Positions 11,109 through 20,288 of a stretch of DNA of 64,000 nucleotides are shown piece by piece. Position 1 is the first letter of the stretch. Every line of letters starts with the position of its first letter. Both the position numbers and the translations under genes were made by a program. This stretch comes from Enhygromyxa salina (GTDB taxonomy: Bacteria > Myxococcota_A > Polyangia > Nannocystales > Nannocystaceae), in NCBI RefSeq assembly GCF_002994615.1, contig NZ_PVNK01000263.1, positions 62,001-126,000 on the forward strand. Direction: 5' to 3'. The notes beneath the pieces are model-generated. The model was not told where the DNA came from and searched no databases. It saw nothing but the letters and a program-made list of their open reading frames with translations.

Positions 11109-11963
11109 ATGAGCCCAACGGCCAACGAACCGCGCAGCGCAGACGGTCGCCAGTATCACATCGGCGTGCGCCCCGGCGAGGTCGCGCCGCTGATCTTGCT
11201 GGTCGGCGACCCGTCCCGAGCTCAGCGCGTCGCGGCCGGATACCTCGAGTCGGTCGGCGAGCCGATCGCCGAGCGCGAGTACGTGACCTACACGGGCGTC
11301 TACCGCGGCCGAGCGATGACCGTGATGGGCACGGGCATGGGCGCGGCCAACACCGAGATCGCGATCATCGAGCTGTGCCAGTGCTTCGAGGATCCAACCC
11401 AGATCGCAATGGTGCGGGCCGGCAGCAGCGGCGCGCTCCAGCCCAACATCGCCCTCGGTGATCTGATCGTCACCCAGGCCGCCTACCGACTCGAAGAGAC
11501 CTCGCTGTCCTTCGTCGGGGCCGGCTACCCGGCGGTCGCCCACCCCGAGGCGACGATGGCCTTGCTGTGGGCGGCCGAGGAGCTCGGCGCGAGCTGCCAC
11601 CTCGGCATCACGGCGACGGCGTCGAGCTTCTACGGCGCCCAGGGCCGCGAGGTGCCTGGCTTCGCGCCGCGCGATCCCGAGATCGAGACCACCCTCGCGC
11701 GCCAGGGCGTGGCCAACCTCGAGATGGAGGCCTCGACGCTGATGACGCTGTCGACCCTGCGCGGGTTTCGGGCCGGGGCCGTGTGCGCGGCCTATGCCAA
11801 CCGCGCCGACAACACCTTCATCTCCGGGGCCGACAAGCCCCTCGCCGAGAAGCGCTGCGTCGAGGTCGGGCTGCGCGGGCTGGTTCGGCTGGCGGAGCTG
11901 GCCGAGCTGCGCGGGGATCGTCCGTGCTGGCACCCGGGCGTGGGGCTGACGGGCGCGAGCTGA
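11109..11963 (+). CDS. udp: Uridine phosphorylase-family nucleoside phosphorylase
   Basis: Nucleoside phosphorylase of the NP-I family, releasing ribose-1-phosphate from pyrimidine (or purine) nucleosides in salvage. Of 284 residues, LILLVGDPSRAQRVA gives the phosphate-binding GDPxR motif, VMGTGMGAANTEIAI and MVRAGSSGALQP are the core signatures, and NLEMEAS is the ribose-binding NxEMEx motif. Uridine phosphorylase is the closest type from the whole pattern; the substrate is not certain. ATG 11109 has no in-frame alternative with better support. It is monocistronic, with a divergent-free 280-bp leader that holds nothing recognisable. Confidence 0.8.
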   Translation: MSPTANEPRSADGRQYHIGVRPGEVAPLILLVGDPSRAQRVAAGYLESVGEPIAEREYVTYTGVYRGRAMTVMGTGMGAANTEIAIIELCQCFEDPTQIAMVRAGSSGALQPNIALGDLIVTQAAYRLEETSLSFVGAGYPAVAHPEATMALLWAAEELGASCHLGITATASSFYGAQGREVPGFAPRDPEIETTLARQGVANLEMEASTLMTLSTLRGFRAGAVCAAYANRADNTFISGADKPLAEKRCVEVGLRGLVRLAELAELRGDRPCWHPGVGLTGAS

Positions 11964-12065
11964 GCCGAGGGCCGAGCTGAGCCGAGGGGGCCCGGGGCCG
12001 ACGCCGCGACGGCGTCGAGGAGCTGGCCGCGCTCGATCGCGGCGGCCAGCTGATCGGAGCCTCGA

Positions 12066-13694
12066 TCAGGAGGGCGTCGGGCCGAGGGTGCGCTCGGGTC
12101 CGTCGAGCGCCGCCTGGCCGAAGTGATACCGGCGCTCGAGCAGCTCCCAGTCGAACACGACCCGGCCGCCGCGGCTGGCGTGCTGGTCGGCCCAGGTCCG
12201 GAACAGCTCCAGGATCGCGTGGTCGACGTGCTCGAGATCGTCGATCCGCAACAGCAGCTCGCGGGTCGGGCTCACGGCCTCGAGGGTCTCGGCGACGTCG
12301 GCGAGGCGGAGGAAGGTCGCCGAGCCGATCAGGTGGACGGTCGTCCGGTTCTCCTCGGGCTCGTCCTCGACGACGATGTCGAGCTTGGACAGGCGCAAGA
12401 GCAGCTTCGCGACCGAGAGGCCGAGACCGATCAGGACGCCGGTCAGCAAGTCGGTCGCGACGACCGCGATCGTGGTCACGATGAACACGGCGATCTCACC
12501 GCGGCCGTAGGGCCGCAGCTGCTCGATGCGCATGGGGCTCGCGAGCTTCGCGCCGATGTACACGAGGACCGCCGCGAGCGCGGCGACGGGGATCCGCGTC
12601 AGCAGCTGAGAGCCGACCCCGACCAGGACCAGCAGCCACAGGCCATGAAGGACCGCCGACCACCGCGACTTGCCCCCGGCCTCGACGTTGGCGCTGCTGC
12701 GGACGATGACGCCGGTCATCGGCAGGGCGCCGAGGCAGCCGCAGACCATGTTGCCGATGCCCTGGGCGCTGAGCTCGCGGTTGTAGTTGGCCCGGGGCCC
12801 CGCGTGCATCTTGTCGACCGCGCTGGCGCTGAGCAGGGTCTCGGCGCTGGCGACCAGCGCGAGACCGAGCGCTGGCCCGACGAGGACCCCGATGGTGTCG
12901 AGGGTCGGCAACGCGGGCACGTTGAGCGAGCCGAGCAGATCGCCAGGCACGCTGACGAAGGCGATCGGCAGCTGGAACAAGTTGGCGACCAGGCTCGCGG
13001 CGAGGACGCCCGCGAGCGGTCCAGGGACGAAGGTCTTGATCTTGTCGGGGGCGAAGCGGAGCCAGGCCAGGATCGTGACGATGGTCAGGACGCCGATGCC
13101 CGCGGCCTCTCGGTGCGAGAGGGTCGTGTCCGGTGAGACCGCCTTCGACAGCGCCTCGGGGATCGCCAACAAATTGGCGATCCCGCCCGAGCGCGGATCG
13201 TCGTCGATCATGACGTGAAACTGACCGGCGAAGATCAGCACGCCGATCCCGGCGAGCATGCCGTAGACCACCGAGGGCGGCACGGCGCGAAACCACCGTC
13301 CGCCCCGGACCAGGCCCGCGACGAATTGCATGAGCCCGGCGAGGAGCACGACGACGCCCAAGCTGGCGAGGCCGTGCTTGTCGACCAGGTCGACGATGAT
13401 GACGACGAGCCCGGCGGCGGGGCCGGACACCTGCAGCGGCGCGCCCTGGATCGCGCCGACGAGGAGTCCGCCGACGATGCCCGTGACCAGACCGAGCGCG
13501 GGCGGGACCCCCGACGCGATCGCGATGCCCATGCACAGCGGCAGCGCGACCAAGAACACGACGAGCGACGCGAGGAAGTCCGCGCGGCTGGGGAGCCAGG
13601 CGTGTGGCGGTTTGGCGTCCGCGCCTGGCTTCGGTGGACTCGTCGCGGCCTTGTCTTCGTGGTTGGCGGCCTCGGCCGATCGTGGCTCTTTCAT
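12066..13694 (-). CDS. SulP-family anion transporter with STAS domain
   Basis: An inner-membrane SLC26/SulP permease of 542 residues, probably for sulfate, bicarbonate or another small anion. After a charged N-terminus (30-40 residues) the transport core begins FLASLVVFLVALPLCMGIA and contains about 12-14 hydrophobic helices, including SGPAAGLVVI and the SulP signature region ETLLSASAVDKMHAG. Residues from about 450 form a STAS-like domain (TTVHLIGSATFLRLADV, then IDDLEHVDHAILELF). Many SulP proteins of this subtype sit beside carbonic anhydrases, but none is seen here. ATG 13694 is preferred to a TTG at 13775, which would add 27 poor residues. The region between this gene and 11964 holds only short GC-rich inverted repeats. 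Confidence 0.88.
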   Translation of the reverse strand: MKEPRSAEAANHEDKAATSPPKPGADAKPPHAWLPSRADFLASLVVFLVALPLCMGIAIASGVPPALGLVTGIVGGLLVGAIQGAPLQVSGPAAGLVVIIVDLVDKHGLASLGVVVLLAGLMQFVAGLVRGGRWFRAVPPSVVYGMLAGIGVLIFAGQFHVMIDDDPRSGGIANLLAIPEALSKAVSPDTTLSHREAAGIGVLTIVTILAWLRFAPDKIKTFVPGPLAGVLAASLVANLFQLPIAFVSVPGDLLGSLNVPALPTLDTIGVLVGPALGLALVASAETLLSASAVDKMHAGPRANYNRELSAQGIGNMVCGCLGALPMTGVIVRSSANVEAGGKSRWSAVLHGLWLLVLVGVGSQLLTRIPVAALAAVLVYIGAKLASPMRIEQLRPYGRGEIAVFIVTTIAVVATDLLTGVLIGLGLSVAKLLLRLSKLDIVVEDEPEENRTTVHLIGSATFLRLADVAETLEAVSPTRELLLRIDDLEHVDHAILELFRTWADQHASRGGRVVFDWELLERRYHFGQAALDGPERTLGPTPS

Positions 13695-13840
13695 CTGGTG
13701 TCTTTCCCGTCTGAGCTGGGCCCGCTCGACCGGCGCTGGCTCGCGCTGGGGTCCGAACTGGCTCGAGCTGATCAATGCTCTCGTTGTTCATGATCTGATC
13801 AGGGGCGCACAGGCATGCACCCCCACTCCCGTGACGGCTG

Positions 13841-14116
13841 CTACACGATTGGGGGCCGGAACAACGGTTCGGCCGCGTCAGCGCGAGGACCGATCTCCGA
13901 ATTCGGGCCGCGTCCGGCGGCGGCCGAGGCCGCCGTCGCCGGCGCGGTGACGCTGGCGCAGTCGGCGTCCTCGTCTTGCTCGTCGCGCTCGCCCTCTTGC
14001 TCGAGCTCGCTGTCGACAGCGCCGAACTCGTCGAGCTCGACCGCCGCCCAGCCTTCGCGTGGGCTGACCAATAGCGCCAACATCATGAGCGACGCGGCGA
14101 GCAGAGCCTGGATCAG
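13841..14116 (-). CDS. Small secreted acidic protein, uncertain start
   Basis: Directly downstream of the wHTH regulator this frame encodes a hydrophobic stretch (LIQALLAASLMMLALLVSP) ending in a plausible signal-peptidase site after GWAA, and then an acidic tail (VELDEFGAVDSELEQEGERD). No ATG/GTG/TTG precedes the hydrophobic stretch at a suitable distance; CTG at 14116 or ATG at 14086 are the candidates, and the frame is only about 5 bp from the regulator's stop, so coupling is possible. Function unknown. Confidence 0.4.
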   Translation of the reverse strand: MIQALLAASLMMLALLVSPREGWAAVELDEFGAVDSELEQEGERDEQDEDADCASVTAPATAASAAAGRGPNSEIGPRADAAEPLFRPPIV

Positions 14117-14120
14117 CCGG

Positions 14121-14492
14121 CTACCCTGACGATGCCTTGTCGCTTTTGCGTCGACGGCGAAGGCCGAGGCGCTTTGATTCAGCGGGTTCAAGCAACATCT
14201 CCAGGAGGCTGCCGACCGTGCGCTTGACCTCGAGCGGGTGACGGAGCGGGACGGTCGGGTCGAGTTCGTAGTGGTTGCGACGCCCATCGCGGAGGCGGGT
14301 GATGACCCCGGCGGTCTCGAGCTCCTTCACGATTCGGTGGACGGCCCGCTCGGTCAAGCGGACCTGAGCCGCGACGTCGCGCAGGCGCATGTCCGGGTCG
14401 CGTGCGAGACACACGAGGACATGGGCGTGGTTGCTGAGGAAGGTCCAAGACTTGGGCGCTCCGTCGGATGTGGAGTTGTTCGCGGACGCCAT
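14121..14492 (-). CDS. Winged-helix (MarR/ArsR-like) transcriptional regulator
   Basis: A 123-residue DNA-binding protein. SWTFLSNHAHVLVCLARDPD leads into a winged HTH, with recognition helix TERAVHRIVKELETAGVI and a wing LRDGRRNHYELDP, typical of small MarR/ArsR-type regulators of archaea and bacteria. The C-terminal segment (HPLEVKRTVGSLLEMLLEP) is likely the dimerisation helix. No metal-binding Cys pair of the ArsR type is seen, so the inducer is unknown. It has its own promoter with an inverted repeat (14525-14552), suggesting autoregulation, and may be cotranscribed with the small secreted protein downstream. Confidence 0.85.
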   Translation of the reverse strand: MASANNSTSDGAPKSWTFLSNHAHVLVCLARDPDMRLRDVAAQVRLTERAVHRIVKELETAGVITRLRDGRRNHYELDPTVPLRHPLEVKRTVGSLLEMLLEPAESKRLGLRRRRKSDKASSG

Positions 14493-14524
14493 GGGCTGGC
14501 GAGTCTGTCGGGCTCGTGTGGCGA

Positions 14525-14552
14525 AGTATACATGAGATGGAGTTCATGCAAA
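14525..14552 (-). promoter_or_regulatory. Sigma70-like promoter with embedded inverted repeat
   Basis: On the minus strand TTTGCA (or TTGCAT) is followed after 15-16 bp by TATACT, about 33 bp before the regulator's ATG. The spacer holds the inverted repeat CATGA-N8-TCATG (14531-14548), a good place for a repressor. The surrounding 60 bp are clearly more AT-rich than the rest of the window. Confidence 0.5.
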
Positions 14553-15021
14553 TAGATTCGCGCGATAATTTTCGTGTTTTGAACTACCGACTGATCCCGA
14601 CTCGGCCGTCGGCCCTGGGCCCCCGCCGATGTCAGAGGCTGCGCGGCCGGGCCCGGACCCGGTCGTGGGTCGGCGCGAGGTCGAGATCTCCCGAGCCGAT
14701 CGCCCGCTCGCGTGGCGGCCTCGCGAGCCTCGGGCTTGCGGTCGAGAATTCATCGGTCCGCGCGTCGGCCGGTCGCCGGCCACGATTCGCCCGGCGCCCG
14801 CCGCCGAGCCTCGCAGCTTGGACACCACGAGCTGGTGCCAAGCGCGCTCGCGTCTCCCGCGATCCTGGCGTCGAGCGAGCTCGGCGGCATCCGACCGTTT
14901 CGGTCATCGAGGCCGGACTCCGCCGCGAGTGGACCGAGATGGCGGTTTAGCGGCTCCAAAGGCGCTCGCGGCCGGGACCCCGCAGCTTGTGAGCACCCAC
15001 GACAGGTGGGATGATCAGGCC
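14553..15021. other. Intergenic region, no gene seen
   Basis: Between the divergent regulator and lipoprotein genes. The first 40 bp are AT-rich; the rest is GC-rich and carries overlapping open frames on both strands without domains, ribosome binding sites or coding character. No repeat or RNA structure was recognised. Confidence 0.4.
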
Positions 15022-16980
15022 ATGAACCGCCTTGGCCTGACTAAGCTCCACCTCCTCCTGCCTTGCGTGCCGCTCCTCGTCGCTGCGTGCAACGACGACA
15101 CGAGCGGCACCGAAACTCCGGCCTCCTCGACCGAGAGCAGCGGAGACGGGGACGGAGACGGGGACGGCGACGGGGACGGGGACGGCGACGGCGACCCGGC
15201 CGAGTGCGTCGACGGTGAGCAGCAGTGCAAGGTCGACGGCCACGAGCTGTGCGTCGACGGCCACTGGCAGGACGACCCGTGCCCGGCCGAGACCTTCTGC
15301 GACGAGCGGACCGAGATGTGCACGGCCTGCGAGTGTACGCCCGGTGAAGAGGGCGCCTGCATCGACGCCGACAACATCGACACCTGCAAGGACGACTGCT
15401 CGGGCTGGGAGCCTCAGGCCTGCGTCAACGCCGTGTGCATCGAGGGCGCCTGCCTCGATCTGCTGTGCGCGCCCGACCAGGCCTACTGCACCGACGGCGA
15501 CAGCTACCAGGTCTGCAACGACACCGGGACCGAGCTCGGGCCCGAGACCGACTGCCCCGGATCGCAGCTGTGCCTCGGCGGCGAGTGCCTCGACGCCTGC
15601 CTCTACGCCCAGGCGACCAAGTCCAACATCGGCTGCGAGTTCTGGGCCGTGGACATGGCGAACCAGCCCCCGCGCGACAAATACACCTACGCGATCGCGA
15701 TCGCCAACCCGAGCTACGACGACATCGCGACCGTCCGGATCTGGGACAAGCGGATCGGCGCCGAGCTCGCGATCATCGAAGACACCGTCGACCCGCGCGA
15801 CACCAAGGTCTTCAACATCTCGGGCTCGCACGCCGACTACACCAGCTACTACAACGGCATGGACGCCGGGATCCTGACCAGCGGCATCGCGACCGGCACG
15901 GCGTTTCGGGTCGAGACCGATCTGCCCGTCGTCGCGACCCAGTTCAACCCGATCGGCGGCGCCTCGAGCATCACCGCCGAGGCCTCGCTGCTGTTGCCGA
16001 CCCACACCCTCGGGACCGACTACGTCCACCTCGCGTGGGCGCTCGGCTACGGCGCGGGCTCGGCCCTCAACGTCATCGCGACCGAGGACGACACGACGGT
16101 CACGATCACGCCCCACGTCGACACGCCCGCGGGCAGCGGCGGGCTCCCGGCGATGACCGCGGGCCAGCCCACGCAGATCCAGCTCGACGCCTACGACTAC
16201 GTCCAGGTCGGCGTCCAGGATCAGAACATGGAGGACATGAAGCAGAGCCTCAGCGGCTCGATCATCGCCTCCGACAAGCCCGTCGCCGTGTTCGGCGGCC
16301 ACTCCTGCGCCAACATCCCCGACGAGGTCGTCAGCGGCTGTGATCACGTCGAGGAGCAGATCTTCCCGCTCGAGACCTGGGGCAACAACTACGTGGCCTC
16401 GCGCAACCCGATCCGCCAGGACGAGCCGATGCGCTGGCGCATCATCGCGAGCGAGGACAACACGACCATCGACTTCGAGCCCTCCGTCGACATCGGCTCC
16501 CAGGTCATCCTCGACGCCGGCCAGATGATCGAGTTCGACGAGCACCAAGACTTCTACGTCTCGGCCGACGACCCGATCCTGATGGCGGGCTACATGACCG
16601 GCTGCGGCTCCTTGAACCCGCCGTGCATCGGCGACCCCTACATGGTCCTGATGGTCCCGGTCGAGCAATACCAAGACGACTACGTGTTCCTGGTCGACGA
16701 CTCCTACACCGAGGACTTCGCCAAGCTCGTCCGCCCGGCCGGCGAAGAGGTCACGGTCGAGTGCATGGGTGTGGTTCCGGACGACCGCTGGACCTCGATC
16801 GGGACCAGCGACTGGGAGTGGGCGACGGTCGACATCAACCCGGGCGAGGGCATGTGCATGCCGGGCGCCAACCAGGCGACCGCGGCCGAGGGCTTCGGCG
16901 TGATCGTCAGCGGGCAGGCGAGCTTCACCAGCTACGCCTACCCCGGCGGTCTCGCGCTCGAGCAGATCAACCCGCTTTAG
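15022..16980 (+). CDS. IgGFc-binding-like lipoprotein with Gly-Asp linker
   Basis: A 652-residue surface lipoprotein. Signal peptide LLLPCVPLLVAAC with lipobox Cys near residue 19, then a linker of about ten Gly-Asp repeats, then a Cys-rich segment (CVDGEQQCKVDGHELCVDG, CTACECTPGEEGAC) with several short disulfide-type repeats to about residue 190. The remaining 450 residues resemble the IgGFc-binding N-terminal domain seen in many bacterial surface proteins (YTYAIAIANPS, FRVETDLPVVATQFNP, SDKPVAVFGGHSCANIP, ILMAGYMTGCG). ATG 15022 gives a proper lipoprotein signal; the frame upstream is not coding. A single 89-bp repeat follows 5 bp after the stop. Confidence 0.85.
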   Translation: MNRLGLTKLHLLLPCVPLLVAACNDDTSGTETPASSTESSGDGDGDGDGDGDGDGDGDPAECVDGEQQCKVDGHELCVDGHWQDDPCPAETFCDERTEMCTACECTPGEEGACIDADNIDTCKDDCSGWEPQACVNAVCIEGACLDLLCAPDQAYCTDGDSYQVCNDTGTELGPETDCPGSQLCLGGECLDACLYAQATKSNIGCEFWAVDMANQPPRDKYTYAIAIANPSYDDIATVRIWDKRIGAELAIIEDTVDPRDTKVFNISGSHADYTSYYNGMDAGILTSGIATGTAFRVETDLPVVATQFNPIGGASSITAEASLLLPTHTLGTDYVHLAWALGYGAGSALNVIATEDDTTVTITPHVDTPAGSGGLPAMTAGQPTQIQLDAYDYVQVGVQDQNMEDMKQSLSGSIIASDKPVAVFGGHSCANIPDEVVSGCDHVEEQIFPLETWGNNYVASRNPIRQDEPMRWRIIASEDNTTIDFEPSVDIGSQVILDAGQMIEFDEHQDFYVSADDPILMAGYMTGCGSLNPPCIGDPYMVLMVPVEQYQDDYVFLVDDSYTEDFAKLVRPAGEEVTVECMGVVPDDRWTSIGTSDWEWATVDINPGEGMCMPGANQATAAEGFGVIVSGQASFTSYAYPGGLALEQINPL

Positions 16981-16985
16981 CTCTG

Positions 16986-17073
16986 GTCTTCAAGGGGCCT
17001 TTCAAAAAGGCCCCTCGCTGCGGCGGCGAAGCCCCCTCCGCTCACCCCAAACGCTCGCCTTGCGGCGAGTACT
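16986..17073 (+). repeat. Solitary 89-bp repeat after a lipoprotein gene
   Basis: One copy of the unit found four times at 8029-8375, beginning GTCTTCAAGGGGCCTTTC only 5 bp after the TAG of the lipoprotein gene and in the same direction. The perfect hairpin AGGGGCCTTT/AAAGGCCCCT is retained. Confidence 0.85.
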
Positions 17074-17497
17074 CGCCTAGACCGAGAGCTCCTCGCGTCG
17101 ACTCGACCGGGTCGCGCAGCACGGCACCCCGAGCCCGCTCGAGGTGCCGTTCGCGTTGTGACCCGCTGGATTCGGGCGTGAGCAGAGCAAAGCCCAGATC
17201 GCGATGGCCCGAGACGCGCGCGGCTCGCCGAGCTGGGGCGCGGGTTCACGGCGGCGCCCCCGACCCTCGAGGCCCAGCGCGAGCTGCTGGTCGAGCGGGT
17301 TGCTCGGGCCAGCCCGCGACCGGTCGATCGCCTGTGCTATAGAAATCTGGGCCGTCCTTTGGCGGTCCTTCGTGTGGTCGCGCCTCGGCTCGAGCACTTC
17401 AACAATCACCGTATGTGCGTGGGCCTGCGGCTCGAGGCCGCGATCGGGGCCAGCGCCTGCGTAGTCGGGCCAAGGTCGCCAAAGAAAGCGCGAGCGC
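17074..17497. other. Intergenic region upstream of hypF
   Basis: No gene supported. A locally AT-richer spot, GTGCTATAGAAATCTGG at about 17335, could contain a -10 element for the hyp operon, but no matching -35 is obvious. No sigma54-type GG-N10-GC element with a good consensus was found. Confidence 0.35.
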
Positions 17498-19966
17498 ATG
17501 ACTGGCGTCGGCGAGACCAGCGCCCCTGCGAGGGGCCACGAGAGCCTCTGCGAAGCCAATCCAAGCCCGCCGAGCCGACCGAGCGCGGGGTCCAACAACA
17601 GCGACGCGGCCGCGGCCGAGCTCGGTGACGCCGCCGAGATCCGCGTGATCGGGACGGTGCAGGGGGTCGGCTTTCGCCCCACGGTCTGGCGCCTCGCTAC
17701 CGAGGAGCGCCTCGTCGGCGAGGTCCTCAACGACAGCGAGGGCGTGCTGATCCGAACCGGCGGCGCGGCCGAGTCGATCGCTCGCTTCTTGCGCCGCCTC
17801 AGCGCCGAGGCCCCGCCGCTGGCGAGGATCGAGCGCATCGAGGCGCGCGGGCTGCCGGCGCCGCTGCTCGCCGAGAGCTTCGAGATCGTCGCCAGCCTCG
17901 CCGGGGCCCCGCGGACCCGGGTCGCGGCCGACGCCGCCGTCTGTGGCGCGTGCAGGGCCGAGGTCCTCGACCCGAGCGAGCGTCGCCACAATTACGCCTT
18001 CGCCAACTGCACACACTGCGGGCCACGCTTCTCGATCGTGACCGCGGTGCCCTACGATCGCCCGCACACGACGATGTCCGCGTTCCCCATGTGCGCGGGG
18101 TGCCGCGAGGAGTACGAGCAGCCGGCTGACCGGCGCTTTCACGCCCAGGCGATCGCGTGCGCCGAGTGTGGGCCGCAGATCTGGCTCGAGCGCTTTGGCG
18201 AGCAGCGAGACCCGGTCCGCGATCCGGACGCCGCGCTCGCGCAGACGGTCGCGGCCCTGCGCGCGGGCAAGATCGTTGCGATCCGCGGGCTCGGCGGCTT
18301 CCACCTGGCTTGCGATGCGACCGACGGCGCGGCGATCCAGCGCCTGCGCGAGCGCAAGCGTCGCGACGCCAAGCCGCTCGCCGTGATGGCGACCGACGTC
18401 GAGATGGTGCGGCGCTACTGCAGGATCACCGAGCTCGAGCAGCGCCTGTTCGAGGCCGTCGAGGCGCCGATCGTGATCCTGGCCGCCGACGGGCCCGAGG
18501 CCTTGCCCGCCGAGCTCGCCCCGGGCCTCGACGCGCTCGGCTTCATGCAGCCCTACACGCCCTTGCACCTGCTGGTCCTGCGCGCCGTGGGCCGGCCCCT
18601 GGTGATGACCAGCGGAAACCTCGCTCACGAGCCGCAGGTCACCGAGCTCGACGGCGCCCGGACCGAGCTCCGCGACATCGCCGACCTCGCGCTGATGCAC
18701 GACCGCGAGATCGCCAACCGCATCGACGACTCGGTCGTCCGCGTGAGCGCCGGGCAGCCGCGGCTGCTCCGTCGGGCCCGCGGCTACGCCCCCGGCGCGA
18801 TCCGGCTCCCGCCCGGCTTCGAGCAGGCCCCGCCGATCCTGGCCTACGGCGCCGAGCAAAAGGCCGCCTTTTGTGTCCTGGCCGAGGGCGCGGCGGTGCT
18901 CTCGCAGCATCAGGGCGACCTCGAGGAGCTGTGCACCTACGAGGACTACTGCAAGAACCTCGGGCTCTACGCCGACATCTACGATCACCGGCCCCAGCTG
19001 CTCGTCGCCGATCTCCACCCCGAGTATCTCTCGACCAAGCTCGCGCTCGAGGTCGCGGCCGAGCGCGGGCTGCCCCTGCGCCGAGTCCAGCACCACCACG
19101 CCCACATCGCCGGGTGCATGGCCGAGCGCGGCCTCGCCCTGCACGCGCCCGCGGTGCTCGGCGTCGCCCTCGACGGGCTCGGGTTCGGGACCGACGGCAC
19201 GATCTGGGGCGGTGAATTCCTGCTCGCCGACTACCGCGGCTACCAGCGCCTGGCCTCGCTCGCCCCGGTCGCGATGCCCGGCGGCGTCAAGGCGGTCCGC
19301 GAGCCGTGGCGCAACCTCTACGCCCAGCTGCGCGCGGCGATGGGCTGGGAGGCCTTCACGCGGCGCTTCGGCGCGCTCGAGGGCTGCGCCGACCTCGGCC
19401 ACAAGCCGCTCGCGGTCATCGACCGGATGATCGAGGCCGGCCTCAACACGCCGCTGGCCTCGTCGACGGGCCGGCTGTTCGACGCGGTCGCGGCCGCCGT
19501 CGGCATCTGCCCCGACCGCGTCCGCTACCAGGCCCAGGCCGCGATGGAGCTCGAGGCCGCGGCCGCGCGGGCTGGCCTCCCCAGCCGCGCCGAGGCCTAC
19601 CCCTTCGCGCGCCGTCGTGAGGCCGAGGCGGGCGAGCTCATCCGCCTCGACCCCGCGCCGATGTGGACGAGGCTGGCCGAGGACCTCGAGCGCAACGCCG
19701 GGCCCGGGACCATCGCCGCCCGCTTCCACCTCGGCCTCGCCGCGGCGGTCGCCGAGCTCGCCTTCGACCTCTCGCAAGGCTCACGCGTCGACACCGTGGT
19801 CCTCTCGGGCGGCTGCTTTCAAAACAAGCTCCTCCTCGAACAGGTCACCCGCGACCTCGAATCACGCGGCCTTCGCTGCCTGTCCAACGTCGACACACCC
19901 GCCAACGACGGCGGCGTCGCGCTCGGGCAGGCGGTCGTCGCCGCGGCCACCCAGCTCTCGGAGTGA
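17498..19966 (+). CDS. hypF: Carbamoyltransferase HypF, hydrogenase maturation
   Basis: HypF converts carbamoyl phosphate and ATP to carbamoyl-adenylate and transfers the carbamoyl group to the C-terminal Cys of HypE, the source of the cyanide ligands of [NiFe] hydrogenase. The 822-residue protein has the acylphosphatase domain with GTVQGVGFRPTVW (about residues 50-62), two zinc-finger-like repeats of CxxC-x18-CxxC (CGACRAEV...CTHCGP and CAGCREEY...CAECGP), a YrdC domain (GKIVAIRGLGGFHLACDAT) and a Kae1-like domain (HHHAHIAGCMAE, VVLSGGCFQNKLL). The N-terminus is about 45 residues longer than usual, so a later start is possible. First gene of hypF-C-x-D-E. Confidence 0.95.
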   Translation: MTGVGETSAPARGHESLCEANPSPPSRPSAGSNNSDAAAAELGDAAEIRVIGTVQGVGFRPTVWRLATEERLVGEVLNDSEGVLIRTGGAAESIARFLRRLSAEAPPLARIERIEARGLPAPLLAESFEIVASLAGAPRTRVAADAAVCGACRAEVLDPSERRHNYAFANCTHCGPRFSIVTAVPYDRPHTTMSAFPMCAGCREEYEQPADRRFHAQAIACAECGPQIWLERFGEQRDPVRDPDAALAQTVAALRAGKIVAIRGLGGFHLACDATDGAAIQRLRERKRRDAKPLAVMATDVEMVRRYCRITELEQRLFEAVEAPIVILAADGPEALPAELAPGLDALGFMQPYTPLHLLVLRAVGRPLVMTSGNLAHEPQVTELDGARTELRDIADLALMHDREIANRIDDSVVRVSAGQPRLLRRARGYAPGAIRLPPGFEQAPPILAYGAEQKAAFCVLAEGAAVLSQHQGDLEELCTYEDYCKNLGLYADIYDHRPQLLVADLHPEYLSTKLALEVAAERGLPLRRVQHHHAHIAGCMAERGLALHAPAVLGVALDGLGFGTDGTIWGGEFLLADYRGYQRLASLAPVAMPGGVKAVREPWRNLYAQLRAAMGWEAFTRRFGALEGCADLGHKPLAVIDRMIEAGLNTPLASSTGRLFDAVAAAVGICPDRVRYQAQAAMELEAAAARAGLPSRAEAYPFARRREAEAGELIRLDPAPMWTRLAEDLERNAGPGTIAARFHLGLAAAVAELAFDLSQGSRVDTVVLSGGCFQNKLLLEQVTRDLESRGLRCLSNVDTPANDGGVALGQAVVAAATQLSE

Positions 19967-19972
19967 AACCAC

Positions 19973-20254
19973 ATGTGCCTTGGAATCCCCGGTCAAATCG
20001 TCGAGATCACCAACACCGCGGACAAGCTCGCCAAGGTCGAGGTCGCCGGGGTCAAGCGCGAGATCAACCTCGTTTGCATCGTCGACGAGGACCACTCGAT
20101 CGAGTCCTGCGTCGGCGACTGGGTCCTCGTCCACGTCGGCTTTGCGATGAGCCGGATCGACGCGGCCGAGGCCGCGGCCACCCTCGAGCTCCTCCACGCG
20201 CTCGGCGAGGTCGATGAAGAGCTCGACGCCATGCGCGGGTCAGGCCAGACCTGA
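19973..20254 (+). CDS. hypC: Hydrogenase maturation chaperone HypC
   Basis: HypC (HybG family) binds HypD and the immature large subunit and carries the Fe(CN)2CO group. The 93-residue product begins MCLGIPGQIVEI with the essential Cys2, contains VEVAGVKREINLVC and the family's GDWVLVHVGFAMSRID. It starts 6 bp after the hypF stop. The C-terminal 20 residues are slightly longer than usual. Confidence 0.95.
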   Translation: MCLGIPGQIVEITNTADKLAKVEVAGVKREINLVCIVDEDHSIESCVGDWVLVHVGFAMSRIDAAEAAATLELLHALGEVDEELDAMRGSGQT

Positions 20255-20288
20255 GCGCGGGCCCAGCCACCCCAACCGGACCAAGGCC

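Noticed and set aside
11964-12065. Regulatory structure after the uridine phosphorylase gene
   Set aside because: Short GAGCTGAGCCGAGGG duplications and CGCCGCGACGGCG are seen, but too little to assign a function.
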